The position numbers and the translations under genes are program-made. The notes beneath the pieces were generated by a model. It searched no databases. It worked only from the letters and a program-made list of their open reading frames with translations, and was not told the DNA's origin. Shown here in pieces: positions 7,142 through 14,730 of a stretch of DNA of 15,025 nucleotides. Each line of letters begins with the position of its first letter. The stretch's first letter is position 1. Source of the DNA: Porphyromonadaceae bacterium UBA2720 (GTDB taxonomy: Bacteria; Bacteroidota; Bacteroidia; Bacteroidales; Muribaculaceae); contig DEKO01000116.1 in NCBI GenBank assembly GCA_002353885.1, forward strand, positions 1 through 15,025, in the 5' to 3' direction.

Positions 7142-7290
7142 TAGTTAAAGGAGTTTCTTTTCAGTAGTTAAAGTAGTTAAGTAGTTAAGACGTTACATGA
7201 TGGTGGCTGTTCACGCGGCACCGACATCCCTACTGTCACAACATTGTGACGTCTAAACTCCCTTTGACTCCTTAACTACTTAACTACTAA
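7141..7290. repeat. GTAGTTAA repeats forming an 18-bp inverted repeat between pyrG and yidC
   Basis: GTAGTTAA occurs at 7141-7148, 7164-7171, 7173-7180 and 7181-7188, and its complement TTAACTAC at 7272-7279 and 7280-7287. The blocks at 7172-7189 and 7271-7288 are a perfect 18-bp inverted repeat 81 nt apart. Inside lie GACGTTAC (7189-7196) and its near-complement GTGACGTC (7246-7253), and a tight hairpin, GTCACAA-CA-TTGTGAC (7235-7250). No T-run follows, so it is not a standard terminator, although it could stabilise or end the pyrG transcript. Confidence 0.75.
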
Positions 7291-7355
7291 GTAGTAAAAG
7301 TTAATAGTTTGATAATAGTTTAAAGTTAATAGTTAGGAGCCCTTGTCAGATTCTT

Positions 7356-7388
7356 AATTCTTAATTGAAAACGAATTAATTCTTAATT
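7356..7388. repeat. AATTCTTAATT repeats upstream of yidC
   Basis: AATTCTTAATT occurs at 7356-7366 and 7378-7388, directly before the yidC start. The same 11-mer is found inverted at 2970-2980. It may be part of the yidC leader; no clear promoter boxes were found here. Confidence 0.6.
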
Positions 7389-7398
7389 TGAAAAAGAA

Positions 7399-9483
7399 GT
7401 GGACAAAAACACCGTAATAGGAATGTTGCTCATGTGTGCCGTGATATTCGGCTTCACTATGCTCAACCGGCCCAGCGAGGCCGAACTAGCCGAGCGACAG
7501 CGCATACAAGACTCAATCGCCGCAGTGCAGAAGCAGCCCAAAGCAGCCCATCAACCCGCGGCAATGCTAAGCCCCGAGGAGGTGCAGCAACTGCAGGCTG
7601 TGATGACCGAGAATGGTAATGATACGACTCATCATGGCATCGATGATGCGGGTGTCAAACTCGCATTGGCTGATGGGCACATCACCGGCACAGTGGCTGT
7701 GGGTGACACGACACTGGCCTTCGATGACCTGCTCTCGGCATCATCCGAGGCCCATCATCGTCAAGCTGTCGACATGGTGAAGGCTGCACTGGAGAAGTAT
7801 GCCAAGAATGGCGCCTTTGCTTCGAGTATGACGGGTAGTGAGCAGATCGTCAAACTGCGCAACGACTCGCTCGAGATTGAACTGTCAACAAAGGGAGGAG
7901 TCATCTCGCGTGCCAAGTTGCTGGGATACAAGGCCTACAATGCACCGCAAGTCGAGGTCTTCACACCCGAGGACAATCAGTATGGCTTTGTGCTGAGCAA
8001 CAATACCCAACGTTTCGAAACACAAAAGTGCTACTTCACGCCAGAGCAGTTGAATGACTCGACTGTGCTGATGAAGCTAGATTTGGGCGGAGGAGCCACG
8101 TGGGGCTTGAAATACACGCTTGTCCCTGGATCGTATATGGTGCGCATGCAGATGGTACAGTCGGGCATGACGCAGATCATCCCGCTCAATATCAACTCGG
8201 TCGACTTCACTTGGCATCAGAAGATGGCACGTCACGAAGAGGGCAAGATGTTTGAGGAGCGAAACTCGGCCATCTACTACAAGTTTGCTGGCGAAGGTGG
8301 CGATGTCGAGTACACCAAGGAGAGTGGGGACGATGACAAGGATCTCAAGGACCGCTTGAAGTGGATCTCGACCAAGAATCAGTTCTTTAGTGCTGTGCTC
8401 ATTGCCGACAGCGTCTTTGTGGGCGGCCACATCGAGAGCCGTGAGATCAAGAAGGAAGCACCCGACTATCAGTCTCACCTCAAGGTCATGGACATCCGCA
8501 CCAGCATCCCCTATGCTAGTGACAAGGACAATCCTGCCAACTTCTACTTCTATCTAGGGCCAAACCGCTATAAACTGCTGTCGAGCTACGACAAGTACTC
8601 GCCCCGTGAGGACCTCAAACTCACCAAACTTATCCCGCTGGGATGGAAGCTCTTCCGCTGGATTAACACGGGCATCATCATACCGGTGTTTAACTGGCTG
8701 GGATCGTTCATCAGCAACTATGGCATTATCATACTCATCCTGACCATTTTGCTCAAGATTGTGCTGTCACCGCTCACGTTCAAGAGCTACATGTCGCAGG
8801 CCAAGATGCGTGTGCTGAGTCCTGAGATTGCTGCCATCAACGAGAAGTATCCCGGGCAGGACAATGCTATGAAGCGCCAGCAGAAGACCATGGAACTCTA
8901 TAGTCTAGCTGGAGCTAACCCCATGGGCGGTTGCTTGCCCATGTTGCTGCAGATGCCTATCCTGATTGCTATGTTCACATTCTTCCCTTCATGCATCGAG
9001 CTGCGCGGACAGGCCTTCTTGTGGGCCAAGGATCTCTCGGCCCCTGACAAGATTTGGGAGTGGGGTGGACAGATTCCGTTCATCACCAACTACTTTGGCA
9101 ATCACATTAGTCTGTTCTGCTTGCTCATGACGGTGACCAACATTGGCTATACCTACCTGACCATGCAGTCGCAGCAGTCACAGCAGTCCATGCCGGGCAT
9201 GAAGGTGATGATGTATATGATGCCTCTGATGTTCCTTGTCTTTTTCAACAACTATGCATCAGGCCTGAGCTATTATTACTTCATCTCGTTGCTCATCACC
9301 ATCGCACAGACTTATATGTGCCGAGCATTTGTCAATGAAGACAAGGTGAGAGCTACCATTGCGGCCAATAAGACCAAGCCTCGCAAGAAGAGCGGGTTCA
9401 TGGCACGTCTCGAGGAGATGCAGCGCCAGCAGCAGGAGATGCTTCGCGAGCAAGAAAAGCGCAAGGGCAAGAAGAGAAAATAA
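7399..9483 (+). CDS. yidC: Membrane protein insertase YidC
   Basis: 694 residues, somewhat longer than the 548 of E. coli, owing to a longer periplasmic part and tail. It inserts and folds inner-membrane proteins, alone or with SecYEG. One N-terminal membrane segment (residues 5-22) is followed by a large periplasmic domain to about 415, whose first part (30-150) is polar and probably a linker. The conserved insertase core begins at NYGIIILILTILLKIVLSPL (440-459); K453 takes the place of the conserved groove arginine of E. coli. NPMGGCLPMLLQMPILIAMF (507-526) and SGLSYYYFISLLITI (621-635) are further core segments. The tail (655-694) is rich in Lys, Arg and Gln, typical for contacts with ribosomes. 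The start is GTG at 7399; AAGAAG upstream is a weak ribosome site. Confidence 0.97.
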   Translation: MDKNTVIGMLLMCAVIFGFTMLNRPSEAELAERQRIQDSIAAVQKQPKAAHQPAAMLSPEEVQQLQAVMTENGNDTTHHGIDDAGVKLALADGHITGTVAVGDTTLAFDDLLSASSEAHHRQAVDMVKAALEKYAKNGAFASSMTGSEQIVKLRNDSLEIELSTKGGVISRAKLLGYKAYNAPQVEVFTPEDNQYGFVLSNNTQRFETQKCYFTPEQLNDSTVLMKLDLGGGATWGLKYTLVPGSYMVRMQMVQSGMTQIIPLNINSVDFTWHQKMARHEEGKMFEERNSAIYYKFAGEGGDVEYTKESGDDDKDLKDRLKWISTKNQFFSAVLIADSVFVGGHIESREIKKEAPDYQSHLKVMDIRTSIPYASDKDNPANFYFYLGPNRYKLLSSYDKYSPREDLKLTKLIPLGWKLFRWINTGIIIPVFNWLGSFISNYGIIILILTILLKIVLSPLTFKSYMSQAKMRVLSPEIAAINEKYPGQDNAMKRQQKTMELYSLAGANPMGGCLPMLLQMPILIAMFTFFPSCIELRGQAFLWAKDLSAPDKIWEWGGQIPFITNYFGNHISLFCLLMTVTNIGYTYLTMQSQQSQQSMPGMKVMMYMMPLMFLVFFNNYASGLSYYYFISLLITIAQTYMCRAFVNEDKVRATIAANKTKPRKKSGFMARLEEMQRQQQEMLREQEKRKGKKRK

Positions 9484-9525
9484 GGCACCCCCTACTGAAA
9501 AGAAACTCCTTTAACTACTTAAATT

Positions 9526-10011
9526 ATGAATCTCCACAAATGTCTTCAATGTCATCGCGACTTCACGGCTCCTGACAACTCTCAGACCGTCCGTTGCCCC
9601 TATTGCGGCAACGTTCAGACAGCGTCGAACTCAACTGCCGCCAACAGCCAGCAGGCTTATGGACAGCAGCCACCCTATGGATCGCAGCAGCCCTATGGGC
9701 AACAATCTTATGGACCGCAATATGCTTATGGCTCGCAGCCCACACCCGACATCGGCGTGTTTGATGTCGGCCCCTCGGGCAAGAGTCGTGGCGTGGCTGG
9801 GCTGCTGGCACTGCTCATCGGATGGCTGGGAGTGCACTACTTCTATTGTGGCAAGGTGGGAGGTGGATTCATCTGCATCCTCTTGTGCGCTGTCACATGT
9901 GGCCTATGGAGCGTCCTGACCTTTGTGCAAGGCATCTTGATGATGTGCATGCGCAGTGATGAGTTTGAACGTAAGTATGTCAACACACCATCCACATTCC
10001 CGCTCTTCTGA
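9526..10011 (+). CDS. Zinc-ribbon and TM2-domain membrane protein
   Basis: 161 residues in three parts. Residues 1-30 are a zinc ribbon, C6-x2-C9 and C24-x2-C27 (CLQCH, CPYCG). Residues 40-72 are a low-complexity linker rich in Gly, Gln, Tyr and Pro with repeated YGQQ/YGSQQ words. Residues 86-146 are a TM2 domain: two membrane segments joined around GWLGVHYFYCGKVGGG, close to the usual GxxGxHxFYxGK signature. TM2 proteins are widespread and their molecular role in bacteria is not known. The gene follows yidC by 42 bp and is 3 bp from the lysozyme gene, so the two are surely cotranscribed. The gap before it again has the TTAACTAC word (9511-9518) seen between pyrG and yidC. Confidence 0.88.
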   Translation: MNLHKCLQCHRDFTAPDNSQTVRCPYCGNVQTASNSTAANSQQAYGQQPPYGSQQPYGQQSYGPQYAYGSQPTPDIGVFDVGPSGKSRGVAGLLALLIGWLGVHYFYCGKVGGGFICILLCAVTCGLWSVLTFVQGILMMCMRSDEFERKYVNTPSTFPLF

Positions 10012-10014
10012 TGC

Positions 10015-10773
10015 ATGGCAAGGAAGGCGACAAATAGCAAGCCAGACTACATCGAGGGGGTGTTGGTGGCAGGAGCGGCGATTGCAATCGTCGCCCTTGT
10101 CGTGTTTTTTGTCAAGCGAGCGCATTTCTTCCACAACGAGCCCAAATTTAATCTGGCGAACTATCCCGTCAGAGGCATCGACGTGAGCAACCACAATGGC
10201 ACCATCGATTGGCCCAAAGTGGCACAGGCCGACTACCAGTTTGCCTATGTCAAGGCCAGCGAGGGCAAGACGCATCGTGACCAGGCCTTCAAACGCAACG
10301 TCCAGTCGGCACAAAAGGCAGGGCTCAGTGTGGGAGCCTATCATTTTTTCCGAAAAAATCGCGAGGGAGTCGATCAGGCCAATAACTTGTTGGGAGCTGT
10401 TGACGGGCTCAAACTCGACCTGCCACTGGTGGTTGACATCGAGGACTGGGACAATGATAGCTGGCAAGACGACAAACTGGTGCAGCGTCGGCTCAGAGCC
10501 ATGGTGCAGGCCTTGCAGAAGGCAGGATTTCAGGTGATGATCTACACCAATGGCGACGGGTACAAGGAGTATTATCGGCCCAATTTCTCTAATCTGGACT
10601 TGTGGCTATGTTCGTTTCGCTCACCCGACTCGCTGAGGAGAACGCATCAACACGTCATCCAGCAATACAGCCATTGGGGCGAAGTGCCTGGTGTTAACGA
10701 TGAGGTTGACCTCAATGTGTTCATGGGCTCACAGCGAGAATGGGAGGCATGGCTCGAAAAAGTGGGCGAATAA
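10015..10773 (+). CDS. Membrane-anchored GH25 lysozyme (muramidase)
   Basis: 252 residues. After a short basic cytoplasmic start comes one membrane segment (residues 15-33, EGVLVAGAAIAIVALVVFF) followed by KR, a signal anchor that leaves the enzyme in the periplasm. Residues 52-245 are the GH25 barrel, with the expected acidic residues: D56 (RGIDVSNHNG), D141 and E143 (VVDIED), and D232 (DEVDLNVF). GH25 enzymes cut the MurNAc-GlcNAc bond of peptidoglycan. Most of these acidic residues are at the expected places, so it should be active. The ATG at 10015 is 3 bp after the stop of the TM2 gene. No phage genes are nearby, so a role in the cell's own wall turnover is more likely than phage lysis. 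Confidence 0.92.
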   Translation: MARKATNSKPDYIEGVLVAGAAIAIVALVVFFVKRAHFFHNEPKFNLANYPVRGIDVSNHNGTIDWPKVAQADYQFAYVKASEGKTHRDQAFKRNVQSAQKAGLSVGAYHFFRKNREGVDQANNLLGAVDGLKLDLPLVVDIEDWDNDSWQDDKLVQRRLRAMVQALQKAGFQVMIYTNGDGYKEYYRPNFSNLDLWLCSFRSPDSLRRTHQHVIQQYSHWGEVPGVNDEVDLNVFMGSQREWEAWLEKVGE

Positions 10774-10808
10774 GGAATTGGTAAAAAAGAATTGAAAACT
10801 CAGAGGCG

Positions 10809-11411
10809 ATGAAACGATATGTTCTTGCTGCGTTGCTAGCGCTGATGGCGATCTTGTCGCAGGCAACTGTCTATACTTGGAGCCAGTATAACCTGAACTT
10901 TGAGGTGCCAGAGGGTGGCTTTGTCACCTACAATAGCAACACACGCTTCGAAATCCAGTGGGACGAGATGGTCATGGTCGTTCAACTCTACAACAAGCAG
11001 GAGAGTAGCGATAAACTGATCAAAGAGAACTTGCAGCGAAAGGCGCTGGGCTATAGCATGTATGAACTCAAGCAGGGCAAAATCAAGGTCAAAGGATTCA
11101 AAGGACTGATCATCGATGGAACCATGCCCGACGGGTCGAGAGCTATCATCGCCGACCTCATCAGCAAGAAGCAAGACCTGATTGTCGAAATTACTGTCAA
11201 CTATCTCTATGGTAATCGTGAGATGGTCGATGACATGATCAAGTCTTTTGCTGAGAACAGCAAGAATCAACCCAACCGAGAGAAGCACCGCCAGAAGGTG
11301 CAGACGCGAGAGAAGGCTAAGCTTGAAGAGAAGAAGCGCCAGCAAGAAGAACTCAAGCGCCAGCAAGAGCAGCAACAGCGCCAGCGTAATGAGAAACTCT
11401 ATGACGCCTAG
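10809..11411 (+). CDS. Exported protein of unknown function with charged coiled C-terminal tail
   Basis: 200 residues. The signal peptide is MKRYVLAALLALMAILSQA, cut before TVYTW, and has no lipobox, so the protein is probably periplasmic. Residues 20-150 are a compact alternation of strands (YNLNFEVPEGGFVTYNSNT, MVMVVQLYNKQ) with a repeated 'K.KGFKGLIIDG' type segment and a helix ending MVDDMIKSFAENS. Residues 152-196 are almost only Arg, Lys, Glu and Gln, a predicted single helix or coiled coil. I do not recognise the family. AGAGG just before the ATG is a possible ribosome site. It lies 35 bp after the lysozyme gene and is probably in the same operon. Confidence 0.8.
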   Translation: MKRYVLAALLALMAILSQATVYTWSQYNLNFEVPEGGFVTYNSNTRFEIQWDEMVMVVQLYNKQESSDKLIKENLQRKALGYSMYELKQGKIKVKGFKGLIIDGTMPDGSRAIIADLISKKQDLIVEITVNYLYGNREMVDDMIKSFAENSKNQPNREKHRQKVQTREKAKLEEKKRQQEELKRQQEQQQRQRNEKLYDA

Positions 11412-11442
11412 CCCACAAGCAAGTTTTAAAAAAACATAGGAA

Positions 11443-11474
11443 CAGCCGCATATGTGCAAGATTTGCGGTTGTCG
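11443..11474 (+). promoter_or_regulatory. Hairpin in the gap before the DUF3078 gene
   Basis: ACAGCCGCA pairs with TGCGGTTGT (one G-U) across a 13-nt loop. There is no T-run, so it is an unlikely terminator; it may mark a processing or attenuation point. The gap is 134 bp, much longer than others in this cluster. A second palindrome, CGCGAA-A-TTCGCG, lies at 11513-11525. Confidence 0.4.
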
Positions 11475-11529
11475 CCAATTTGAGAATTATCGATTGAAGC
11501 ATCATCGTTCGCGCGAAATTCGCGGTTAA
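11452..11529 (+). CDS. Possible 25-residue Cys-containing microprotein (speculative)
   Basis: An ATG at 11452 with AGGAA 9 nt upstream opens a 25-codon frame, MCKICGCRQFENYRLKHHRS then REIRG, ending at TAA 11527-11529. It is basic and has three cysteines in CxxCxC spacing. It overlaps the hairpin at 11443-11474. It may well be a chance frame; nothing but the ribosome site and composition supports it. Confidence 0.2.
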   Translation: MCKICGCRQFENYRLKHHRSREIRG

Positions 11530-11545
11530 AAAACTTAATATAGCT

Positions 11546-12754
11546 ATGAAGAAATTGTTACTTGCTCTATGTTGTCTGGCCGCAGTGGCAAAGACTACGG
11601 TGGCCGAAGAGAACGACTATCTGCTCATGCCACTCATCTTTGAGCACCAGCAGACCCCGTCGACAACCCTGAATAATGCAGTTGACAATGCTATGCAACT
11701 TAATGCAAGCGACCAGTGGCTGCAGGATGCCATGGCGCAGACGCGACAGCGTAACGAAGCCCGCTACCGTGCCATGATGCAGAATCCACAACTAGTAGCC
11801 TATAATGCAAGCTCGTTGCCCGAGCCGCCCAAGGAGTATGCCTTGACCAGCGACCCGTCGCAGGGAATGCTCACCATAGCTGCGCCACAGGCTGTGACAC
11901 CAGTCGACACGGTCATCGCCGAGGCACCCGTGCCTGTGCGCAACTGGCTGCACACGTTCAACGGATCGGTACACTTCACTCAGGCCTATATCAGCAACAA
12001 CTGGTATCAAGGTGGCGAGAACAACCTCAACATCCTTGCCGACCTCAAGTGGGAGTGCAACCTCAACCAGGCCGTACACCCCAATTGGTTGTTCAACAAC
12101 CTGATGCAATACAAACTGGGAATCGCCACTGCGTCGGGCGACAGCTTGCGCCGATATCGCATCAACGAGGACAACTTCCTCTTCAGCTCACAGCTGGGCT
12201 ACAAGGCTGTCAAGCACTGGTACTACAGTGCCATGCTGCAGTTCAAGACACAGTTCTTCAACAACTACAAGCCCAACAGTGAGACCATGACGGCATCGTT
12301 TCTCTCGCCTGGCGAGTTGAATCTGGGTCTCGGTATGACATACGACTACAAGAATGCCGACCAGTCGAAGACGCTAACCATAGCTATTGCTCCATTATCC
12401 TACAATCTGAAAATTTGTCGCGACATCGATCGCCTTAACCCCGTCAACTTCGGTATCGACGAGGGTCACCACACCAAGAGCACCTTTGGTAGCAACATCG
12501 AAGCCAAGTGGAACTGGAAGATTAGTCCCAGCATCACATGGTCGTCACGATTCTTCGTCTTCACCAACTACAAGTATGTGCAAGGCGACTGGGAGAACAC
12601 CTTCGACTTCTCCATCACCCGTCACCTCAACACCAAGATTTTCACCCATCTGCGCTATGATAAGTCGCACCCCAAGGATGAAGACTGGAACTACTGGCAG
12701 TTCAAGGAGATTCTTAGCTTCGGCATCGTCTACCGTTTTGCTACCAGCGAATGA
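11546..12754 (+). CDS. DUF3078-family outer-membrane beta-barrel protein
   Basis: 402 residues. The signal peptide is MKKLLLALCCLAAVAKTTVA. Residues 21-130 are a polar, Gln-rich region with no clear fold. From about 134 the sequence is an antiparallel run of amphipathic strands typical of an outer-membrane barrel, with the DUF3078 hallmark ISNNWYQGGENNLNILADL (149-167), FKTQFFNNYK and FLSPGELNLGLGM, and it ends in alternating aromatic residues (FGIVYRFATSE). DUF3078 proteins are abundant in Bacteroidetes and their role is unknown. The gene overlaps the next by ATGA, which points to translational coupling. Confidence 0.85.
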   Translation: MKKLLLALCCLAAVAKTTVAEENDYLLMPLIFEHQQTPSTTLNNAVDNAMQLNASDQWLQDAMAQTRQRNEARYRAMMQNPQLVAYNASSLPEPPKEYALTSDPSQGMLTIAAPQAVTPVDTVIAEAPVPVRNWLHTFNGSVHFTQAYISNNWYQGGENNLNILADLKWECNLNQAVHPNWLFNNLMQYKLGIATASGDSLRRYRINEDNFLFSSQLGYKAVKHWYYSAMLQFKTQFFNNYKPNSETMTASFLSPGELNLGLGMTYDYKNADQSKTLTIAIAPLSYNLKICRDIDRLNPVNFGIDEGHHTKSTFGSNIEAKWNWKISPSITWSSRFFVFTNYKYVQGDWENTFDFSITRHLNTKIFTHLRYDKSHPKDEDWNYWQFKEILSFGIVYRFATSE

Positions 12755-13344
12755 ATCAATACACGATGAAAAGGCTGTTATCATTGCTAATGTTGCTTTG
12801 GGCGATGGCGGCAGTAGCCGCACCGCCACAAGGTGAGTTCTTTCCGGGACTGGACGAGGACTCGATGCGTGTGCGGCTGTTGCAGTATGATTTGCAGCCC
12901 ATCGAAGGCATTTGGCAGTATAAGGCCGAGCACATGACGCTGGGCATTGAGCGTTGCACCGGGGTGGATGACGCAGAATTCCGCATCATCTTGTTGCACA
13001 GCGACGACCTCGAACTGATGCCCGGCATGGTCATCGGCTATCTGGCTAGCAGTGTCGACGAGAGCAAGTTCAGACTGTGGCTCTACAGCGAGCGCAACCG
13101 GCTCACGCTGCATGGCCCGATGGAGGCTGTGGCTACATTCAATCGCAACAAGGGTACCATCACCTTCGATCCCCCACACTGGAGCGTGAAGGTGCGGGCC
13201 AACTTTATGCGCTTCCTGCCGTCGATATTCCGTGTGGTGAGCGTGACGCCCGAGATGCACGAGGAGCGTCTTCCTGTGGGCTTCAACAAGGTGTTCCCCA
13301 TCGATGGTGATATGCGCCGGTTCAATCGAGTGAGATACCTTTAG
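12751..13344 (+). CDS. Exported protein of unknown function, coupled to the DUF3078 gene
   Basis: 197 residues from the ATG overlapping the upstream stop (ATGA). A second ATG at 12766 gives a cleaner signal peptide, MKRLLSLLMLLWAMAAVAA, and may be the real start. The mature part begins PPQGEFFPGLDEDS and has a strand-rich, lipocalin-like pattern: GIWQYKAEHMTLGIERC, then FRLWLYSERNRLTLHGPM, ITFDPPHWSVKVRANFM. The C-terminus ends FNRVRYL. I do not recognise the family; the mature sequence has one cysteine (in IERC). It is probably periplasmic or attached to the outer membrane and may work with the DUF3078 barrel made just before it. Confidence 0.78.
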   Translation: MNQYTMKRLLSLLMLLWAMAAVAAPPQGEFFPGLDEDSMRVRLLQYDLQPIEGIWQYKAEHMTLGIERCTGVDDAEFRIILLHSDDLELMPGMVIGYLASSVDESKFRLWLYSERNRLTLHGPMEAVATFNRNKGTITFDPPHWSVKVRANFMRFLPSIFRVVSVTPEMHEERLPVGFNKVFPIDGDMRRFNRVRYL

Positions 13345-13377
13345 TTAGTTTTTGTTGTTTAGAGTAAAGAGTTGGTG

Positions 13378-13857
13378 ATGCGATCTGTTTTATGCATATT
13401 TCTGGCAGTGTTGGCTGTCGTGTCAGTGGCGCGCACACGCACCACGCAGAAGCAGCTGCACAGTGCCGCGGCTGTGGTGAAGCCACTGGAGGTGACTGAG
13501 GTCGATTCGGTCGACATTGTGGCTGGTGTTGACCCTGACGGCATTGTGATGAAGGGATTCAACAAGCGCGCTAGCGACAGCAAAGAGTCGTTCTTTCTCA
13601 CCAGCCGACTCAGGCACCGCATTTCCAGTGTGCGCCTGCTGTTGCGCTACAGCACCATGGATGGAAATGTACTGCACGAGCGACGTGTGGTGGTGCCTGT
13701 CGACCTTAAGCCTGGTGAGACCAAGCTGGTGTCGGTCAAAACCTTCGATGTGCAGCACGTCTTTTATTATTATGGTAGTGGCAAGCCGCGCAAGAGTGCT
13801 ACTCCCTTCAAGGTGGCCTACCGTCTCACAGGCTATGACATTCCTATCGGGAATTAA
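13378..13857 (+). CDS. Exported protein of unknown function
   Basis: 159 residues from the ATG at 13378; an in-frame TTG at 13372 would add two residues. The signal peptide is MRSVLCIFLAVLAVVSVA. After a short linker (QLHSAAAVVKPLEVTEVDSV) comes one beta-sandwich-like domain: GFNKRASDSKESFFLTSRLR, VRLLLRYSTMDGN, PVDLKPGETKLVSVKTFD, FYYYGSGKPRKSATPFKV. The pattern (folded arms, 'PGET' turn, then aromatic-rich strand) is like small FxLYD or Ig-type periplasmic domains, but I do not make that a formal assignment. Genes of this look occur in many Bacteroidales. It lies 33 bp after its neighbour and is probably in the operon. Confidence 0.75.
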   Translation: MRSVLCIFLAVLAVVSVARTRTTQKQLHSAAAVVKPLEVTEVDSVDIVAGVDPDGIVMKGFNKRASDSKESFFLTSRLRHRISSVRLLLRYSTMDGNVLHERRVVVPVDLKPGETKLVSVKTFDVQHVFYYYGSGKPRKSATPFKVAYRLTGYDIPIGN

Positions 13858-13900
13858 ACTTTTGAGCGTCAAGTCGGTCTAATTTCCAAAATTTAAAACA

Positions 13901-14653
13901 ATGAAAAGATTGACGCTAATCACGATGGTTTGTGCTGTTGGTGCACTGTTGCTTCCGCTCAGGGCGGGAGCTGTAGACTACAGCAACGAACGTCTTAACT
14001 ACGAGATTGTCTATCACTGGGGGATGATATGGAAGCATGCCGGTGATGCAACACTCAGCATCAAGAAGAGCGGTAACGGATATTACTCACAGCTTGTGGG
14101 CAAAACGCGGTCGTGGGCAGATAAGGTCTATCCTGTGCGCGACACGCTCAAGTGCACCATGAATGCCAAACTGCAGCCGCTCAAGTATGAAAAGCTCACC
14201 CACGAGAAGGACTACTATGCCCGTGATATCGTCTCGTTCAGCTACTACTATGGCAGCACCAAGGCCAAGGGTACACGCATCCGCCGCGGGAAACCCAATG
14301 CCGAGATTGAGCTGTCGGCCAATTGTCAAGCATACGATATGGTGAGCGTGTTCTATATGTTGCGTAACTTGGACTATGCCCAGATGACCACAGGCAAGCC
14401 CGTGAGCACGGTAATCTTCTCAGGCAAGCAGAAGGAGTATCTCACTATCACCTATAAGGGAAAAGAGAAAGTCAAGATGCGTGACGGCACCAAGCGTGAG
14501 GCCTATCACATCAAATTCCGGTTTACCCAGGAGGGCGGTAAGAAGTCGAGTGACAACCTGGATGCCTGGCTGTCGACCGATGCACGCCGCGTGCCGCTCC
14601 TGCTGGTGGGCAAGCTCCCTGTAGGTGAGGTTAAATGTTACTACAAAGGATAA
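13901..14653 (+). CDS. DUF3108-family periplasmic protein
   Basis: 250 residues. The signal peptide is MKRLTLITMVCAVGALLLPLRAGA, followed by VDYSNERLNYEIVYHWGMIW, the typical start of DUF3108 proteins. The rest is strand-rich with conserved features such as RDTLKCTMNAKLQPLKYEKL (the family's 'KxxPL..EK' region), a middle block around YDMVSVFYMLRNLD, and the late motif LDAWLSTDARRVPLLLVGKL. The family is widespread in Bacteroidetes and Proteobacteria and has no established function; the fold is thought to resemble lipid-binding or Lpt-type beta proteins. The gap before it (43 bp) has no convincing promoter. A strong terminator follows 22 bp downstream, closing the cluster. Confidence 0.85.
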   Translation: MKRLTLITMVCAVGALLLPLRAGAVDYSNERLNYEIVYHWGMIWKHAGDATLSIKKSGNGYYSQLVGKTRSWADKVYPVRDTLKCTMNAKLQPLKYEKLTHEKDYYARDIVSFSYYYGSTKAKGTRIRRGKPNAEIELSANCQAYDMVSVFYMLRNLDYAQMTTGKPVSTVIFSGKQKEYLTITYKGKEKVKMRDGTKREAYHIKFRFTQEGGKKSSDNLDAWLSTDARRVPLLLVGKLPVGEVKCYYKG

Positions 14654-14675
14654 GATTAACCCTAAAAAAAGTGAT

Positions 14676-14709
14676 GCCCCGATTGTCTTTTGATAGTCGG
14701 GGCGTTTTT
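14676..14709 (+). terminator. Rho-independent terminator after the DUF3108 gene
   Basis: GCCCCGATTGTC pairs with GATAGTCGGGGC across a TTTT loop, a 12-bp stem with two G-U pairs, followed by GTTTTT. Upstream AAAAAAAG makes it a likely bidirectional terminator, also serving the decayed minus-strand gene at 14731. Confidence 0.9.
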
Positions 14710-14730
14710 CTGCTGTATCACATCAGGATG

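Noticed and set aside
10015..10773. GH25 lysozyme as a phage endolysin
   Set aside because: It has a membrane anchor, lies in a run of cellular envelope genes and has no holin or phage structural genes nearby.
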